NCBI GenBank assembly: GCA_005888335.1
Contig: VAWY01000057.1
Location: 1-21,185, forward strand
DNA from: Actinomycetota bacterium
GTDB lineage: Bacteria > Actinomycetota > Thermoleophilia > Solirubrobacterales > Solirubrobacteraceae
Direction of reading: 5' to 3'
DNA: 21,185 nucleotides
Below are positions 18,793-21,185 of the stretch, piece after piece (position 1 is the stretch's first letter; each line of letters opens with the position of its first letter). Under the pieces are notes generated by a model, which saw only the letters and a program-made list of their open reading frames with translations, was not told the origin of the DNA and made no database searches. The translations under genes and the position numbers were made by a program.

Positions 18793-20541
18793 GTGCACCG
18801 CTTGCCGTGGGTCGCCGTGGTCGCCGCCGTGCTCGGCGCCGCGCCGGCGCGCGCGCAGACCCCGATCCCCGAGGGCCCGGACGCCGGCTCGCTGCCCGTC
18901 TTCCTCGGCAAGGCGGCGAAGGCCATGCCGGTGCGCACGCCGGCGCCGCCGCGCCATCCGTTCATGGCGCCCAACGGCTCGAGCAACCTGCACGAGGACG
19001 CCTACCAGACCGACGCGTCGCCGCGCACCGGCCCGCTCGGCCGCGACATGCAGCGGCTGTCGACGTTCTACGCGCGCGAGTGCGGGTCGGTGACCTTCGA
19101 CAGCCGCGGCAGGCTGGTGACCGTCTGCGTCGGCCTCGACCGGCCGGTGCTCAAGCTGCTCGACCCGCGCACGCTCGCCGAGCTCGCCAGCATGGACCTG
19201 CCGCCGCGCCAGCCCGGCGCCGGCGACCCCTTCACGAGCTTCGGCGGCGGCGGCTACTTCTACCTCGACGACCGCGACCGCGCGGTCATCCCCACCAACG
19301 AGCGTCACATCGTCATCGTCGCCGTGCAGAACGACGCGTTCGTCCAGCAGGCGGACATCGACGTCAGCGCCGTCGTCCCGGCCGGCGAGTCGATCATCTC
19401 CGCCCTGCCCGACTGGTCGGGCGCGATCTGGTTCGTGTCGTCCGGCGGCGTGGTCGGGCGCGTCGACCCGTCCACGCGGGCGGTGACGTCGGTCAACCTC
19501 CACGAGCCGATCGGCAACTCGTTCGCGGTCGACGAGACCGGCGGCGTCTACATCGTCAGCGACGCGGCGCTGTACCGCTTCGACACCGGCCCGGACGGGG
19601 TGCCCGCCGTCACGTGGCGCGAGACCTACGCCAACACCGGGGAGCGCAAGCCGGGCCAGACCGAGCGGGGCTCGGGCACGACGCCGACGCTGATGGGCGA
19701 CGACCTCGTGGCGATCACCGACAACGCCGATCCGATGGACATCGTCGTGCTGCGCCGCGCGCGGGCGGTCACCGGCTCGCGCGTGCTGTGCACCGTGCCG
19801 GTCTTCGACAAGGGCGCGAGCGCCACCGACAACTCGCTGATCGCCACCGACCGCGCGATGGTCGTCGAGAACAACTACGGCTACAGCGGGCCGGCGGCGA
19901 CCGAGCAGGGCAAGACGACGACGGGCGGCCTCGAGCGCGTCGACGTCGACCGCGGCTCGGGCAAGTGCCGCGTCGTCTGGCGCAGCCCCGAGCGCGCGCC
20001 GTCGGTCGTCGCCAAGCTGTCGCTGGGCAACGGCCTCGTCTACACGTACACGAAGGATCCGCAGCCCAACAACGCCGACGCGTGGTACCTGACCGCGCTG
20101 GACTTCCGCACCGGCCGGACGGCGTTCAAGCGCCTCGGCGGCGAGGGCCTGGGCTACAACAACAACTACGCGCCGATCACGATCGGGCCCGACGGCACGG
20201 CGTACGTGGGCGTGCTCGGCGGCCTGGTCGCGCTGCGCGACGCGACGCCGCCGCCGCAGAACCGGCCGCCGGCGACCGGGGGGCCGGCGCCGGCGCCGCG
20301 GATCGTGGTCCGCGTGACGCGCGGGCAGCGGCGCTGCGTCGTCCGGGTGGCGGGGGCCGACCGCGGCCTCGCCGCGCGGCTGAGCGTCATGGCGGCCCCG
20401 CACCGCCTCGTCGCGCGCGCCGACCGCGCGCTGCTCCTCGTGCGCATCCGCCGCCGCGACCGCGAGCTGCGCTACGTCGTCACGCTGGGCGACGGCCGGC
20501 GCTTCGCCGTGCGCGGGCGCTGCTGGTGCTGCGTCAGGTGA
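18793..20541 (+). CDS. Secreted beta-propeller-like protein, function unknown
   Basis: 582 residues with a GTG start. A signal peptide (MHRLPWVAVVAAVLGAAPAR, cleavage after ARA) leads into a long domain with repeated strands of the PQQ/YVTN-propeller kind: LVTVCVGLDRPVLKLLDPRT, GVVGRVDPSTRAVTSVNL, GGVYIVSDAALYRFD, and DGTAYVGVLGGLVALRD near the end. No catalytic motif is recognised. A Pro-rich linker (about 480-500) is followed by an Arg-rich tail that stops abruptly in GRCWCCVR. The last two codons and the stop form part of the arm of a long inverted repeat, so the natural C-terminus may have been altered by an element. It is 18 nt downstream of the trypsin-like protease and may be co-transcribed. 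Confidence 0.75.
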   Translation: MHRLPWVAVVAAVLGAAPARAQTPIPEGPDAGSLPVFLGKAAKAMPVRTPAPPRHPFMAPNGSSNLHEDAYQTDASPRTGPLGRDMQRLSTFYARECGSVTFDSRGRLVTVCVGLDRPVLKLLDPRTLAELASMDLPPRQPGAGDPFTSFGGGGYFYLDDRDRAVIPTNERHIVIVAVQNDAFVQQADIDVSAVVPAGESIISALPDWSGAIWFVSSGGVVGRVDPSTRAVTSVNLHEPIGNSFAVDETGGVYIVSDAALYRFDTGPDGVPAVTWRETYANTGERKPGQTERGSGTTPTLMGDDLVAITDNADPMDIVVLRRARAVTGSRVLCTVPVFDKGASATDNSLIATDRAMVVENNYGYSGPAATEQGKTTTGGLERVDVDRGSGKCRVVWRSPERAPSVVAKLSLGNGLVYTYTKDPQPNNADAWYLTALDFRTGRTAFKRLGGEGLGYNNNYAPITIGPDGTAYVGVLGGLVALRDATPPPQNRPPATGGPAPAPRIVVRVTRGQRRCVVRVAGADRGLAARLSVMAAPHRLVARADRALLLVRIRRRDRELRYVVTLGDGRRFAVRGRCWCCVR

Positions 20542-20679
20542 CGTTCGCCCCGTCGCCGGCGGAGCGATCGTCGTGGCTGGCGTCGACCGTCATCCGAAGG
20601 TGTGGCCCAGCCACATCGAGGATCGACGGGTGGCGCCAGGCGCGGCGAGCGCCCGCCGACGGGGCGAACGTTGCCTGAC
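20533..20679. repeat. Long stem-loop element A (about 147 nt)
   Basis: Arms 20533-20555 and 20657-20679 pair over 23 positions: 21 Watson-Crick pairs plus two G-U type pairs (539/673 and 540/672). Further stems lie inside: 577-582 with 634-639, 587-591 with 625-629, and 592-595 with 620-623 (add 20000 to each). The tip is TGTGGC-CCA-GCCACA at 20601-20615. The left arm covers the last codons and the stop of the beta-propeller gene. There is no T-tract after it, so it is not a simple rho-independent terminator. It could be a structured RNA or a palindromic mobile repeat. Confidence 0.75.
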
Positions 20680-20691
20680 CCGGCACGAGGA

Positions 20692-20849
20692 GGTTGTCTC
20701 AGAACCCCGTGTGTGCGGCTGGTGGATGCCGGCGCCCGCCAGGCAAGGACGCAGCCGGTGATGCGTGGCCCAGCCACGTGAACCGGCGAGGACGCAGCCT
20801 GGCGGGATGCCGGCGCCGCCAGACCTGCGCAGGGGGTTCTGAGACAGCC
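20692..20849. repeat. Long stem-loop element B (about 158 nt) with IS-like terminal inverted repeats
   Basis: Ends 20692-20708 and 20833-20849 are 17-bp inverted repeats with one mismatch that is a G-U type pair; the core is TGTCTCAGAACCCC. Inside, 20735-20744 pairs with 20797-20806 (10 bp), 20755-20759 with 20782-20786, and the tip is CGTGGC-CCA-GCCACG (20764-20778). Two direct repeats are embedded: GGATGCCGGCGCC at 20724-20736 and 20805-20817, and AGGACGCAGCC at 20746-20756 and 20789-20799. The size and ends fit a miniature inverted-repeat element that the neighbouring transposase might move. Confidence 0.75.
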
Positions 20850-20866
20850 CTAGGAGCGTGGGTCAG

Positions 20867-20896
20867 TAACCGCGCCGGTGCCGTCCGGCGCGGTTA
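20867..20896. repeat. Perfect 12-bp hairpin upstream of the transposase start
   Basis: TAACCGCGCCGG, a 6-nt loop, then CCGGCGCGGTTA form a perfect stem that ends 13 nt before the transposase ATG. In a transcript entering from outside it could hide or block translation initiation, a known device for keeping transposase expression low. It could equally be a transposase binding site. Confidence 0.75.
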
Positions 20897-20909
20897 AGAC
20901 CATGCCGTC

Positions 20910-21185
20910 ATGCACGAGGATCGCGCGGCGACGGTGGAGGGGCAGGATCGGCTGGTCGACGTCGAGGTCGAGGTGTCGGCCGCGACGGAGCGTCGGCCGG
21001 TGGGGGCCGAGAAGACGTTTCGGTCGTACGACCCCGATCAGGTGTTGTTGATGGCGCCGGTGCTGCAGGAGTGGGTGCCCGACGGGGATCTGGCGCACTT
21101 CGTCTCGGATCTGGTCGAGACGGGCGCGTTGGACTTGTCCGCGATCTATGCGTCCTACGAGGACGAGCGCGGCTATCCGCCGTAT
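20910..21185 (+). CDS. IS1182-family transposase, N-terminal part (cut by window end)
   Basis: The ATG at 20910-20912 opens a frame of 92 codons with no stop before the window ends; an in-frame TAA at 20895-20897 excludes a further upstream start. After an acidic N-terminal stretch of about 35 residues comes the family signature: FRSYDPDQVLLMAPVLQEWV, DGDLAHFVSDLVE, LDLSAIYASYEDERGYPPY. This is the DUF772-type N-terminal domain of IS1182 (IS5/IS4-related) DDE transposases. The catalytic residues lie beyond the window, so intactness cannot be judged. No Shine-Dalgarno is seen, and a strong hairpin lies just upstream. Confidence 0.88.
   Translation, partial: MHEDRAATVEGQDRLVDVEVEVSAATERRPVGAEKTFRSYDPDQVLLMAPVLQEWVPDGDLAHFVSDLVETGALDLSAIYASYEDERGYPPY

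Larger units (their letters stand above)
20692..21185 (+). mobile_element. IS1182-like insertion sequence, left part (boundaries uncertain)
   Basis: A transposase of IS1182 type begins at 20910 and runs out of the window. The nearest IS-end-like sequences are the two inverted copies of TGTCTCAGAACCCC at 20695 and 20833-20846. Either the left copy is the true IS end, or the pair delimits a separate small element lying next to the IS. The right end and any target duplication are outside the window. Confidence 0.45.

Noticed and set aside
17902..20403. Long minus-strand open frame opposite the trypsin-like protease and propeller genes
   Set aside because: Same antisense composition artefact; both plus-strand genes have signal peptides and recognisable domains.
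20657..20700. Rho-independent terminator after the propeller gene
   Set aside because: The stem is far too long and interrupted, and no T-run follows the right arm.
20533..20849. CRISPR array or tandem repeat array
   Set aside because: The repeats are inverted, of two different sizes and not regularly spaced with unique spacers; no cas genes are present.

Overview
The window is very GC-rich bacterial DNA with tightly packed genes, GTG and TTG starts and many start/stop overlaps. A primary sigma factor with RpoD architecture, actinobacterial-looking coding style and several secreted proteins with Arg/Val-rich C-terminal tails suggest a high-GC actinobacterium, probably of the class Thermoleophilia (Solirubrobacterales-like). 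This placement is inferred from protein style only; no rRNA is present.

Layout. 1-653: the end of a small protein translationally coupled to a MNT-type nucleotidyltransferase, a toxin-antitoxin-like pair. 654-969: no intact gene, only a frameshifted relic of an IstB transposition ATPase. 970-2938 (minus): a soluble PAS-PAS histidine kinase followed by a STAS anti-sigma-antagonist protein. The kinase reading frame opens one base after the 3' end of tRNA-Tyr (2940-3021, minus). 3058-4230 (minus): rpoD, divergent from folE2 (4411-5403, plus). 5473-7188: a secreted subtilisin-like protease with thrombospondin type-3 repeats, convergent with pgsA (7195-7752, minus).

7774-15554 (minus) is the metabolic core: an eight-gene, almost fully overlapping operon coxM-coxS-coxL-xdhC-mocA-like-coxD-coxE-coxG. 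CoxL carries the AYACSFR active-site loop of form I Mo-Cu carbon monoxide dehydrogenase, so this is very probably a true aerobic CO-oxidation system. CoxM (FAD), CoxS (2x[2Fe-2S]) and CoxL (Mo-Cu) form the enzyme. XdhC-like, MocA-like, CoxD and CoxE proteins would mature and insert the cofactor. CoxG, with a C-terminal membrane helix, would dock the enzyme at the membrane.

15670-20541 (plus): an aldo/keto reductase divergent from coxM, clpP, a secreted trypsin-like protease and a secreted beta-propeller-like protein. 20533-20909 is a non-coding stretch made of three consecutive inverted-repeat structures. Two are long stem-loops (about 147 and 158 nt) sharing the same apical hairpin, and the third is a perfect 12-bp hairpin just before the start of an IS1182-type transposase that runs off the window end. 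This structured block is the least explained part of the window.

Several genes that begin after intergenic DNA lack a Shine-Dalgarno sequence but have a TAnnnT -10-like box 6-9 nt before the start codon. That suggests leaderless transcription, whereas genes inside the cox operon use good Shine-Dalgarno sites or overlapping start/stop codons.
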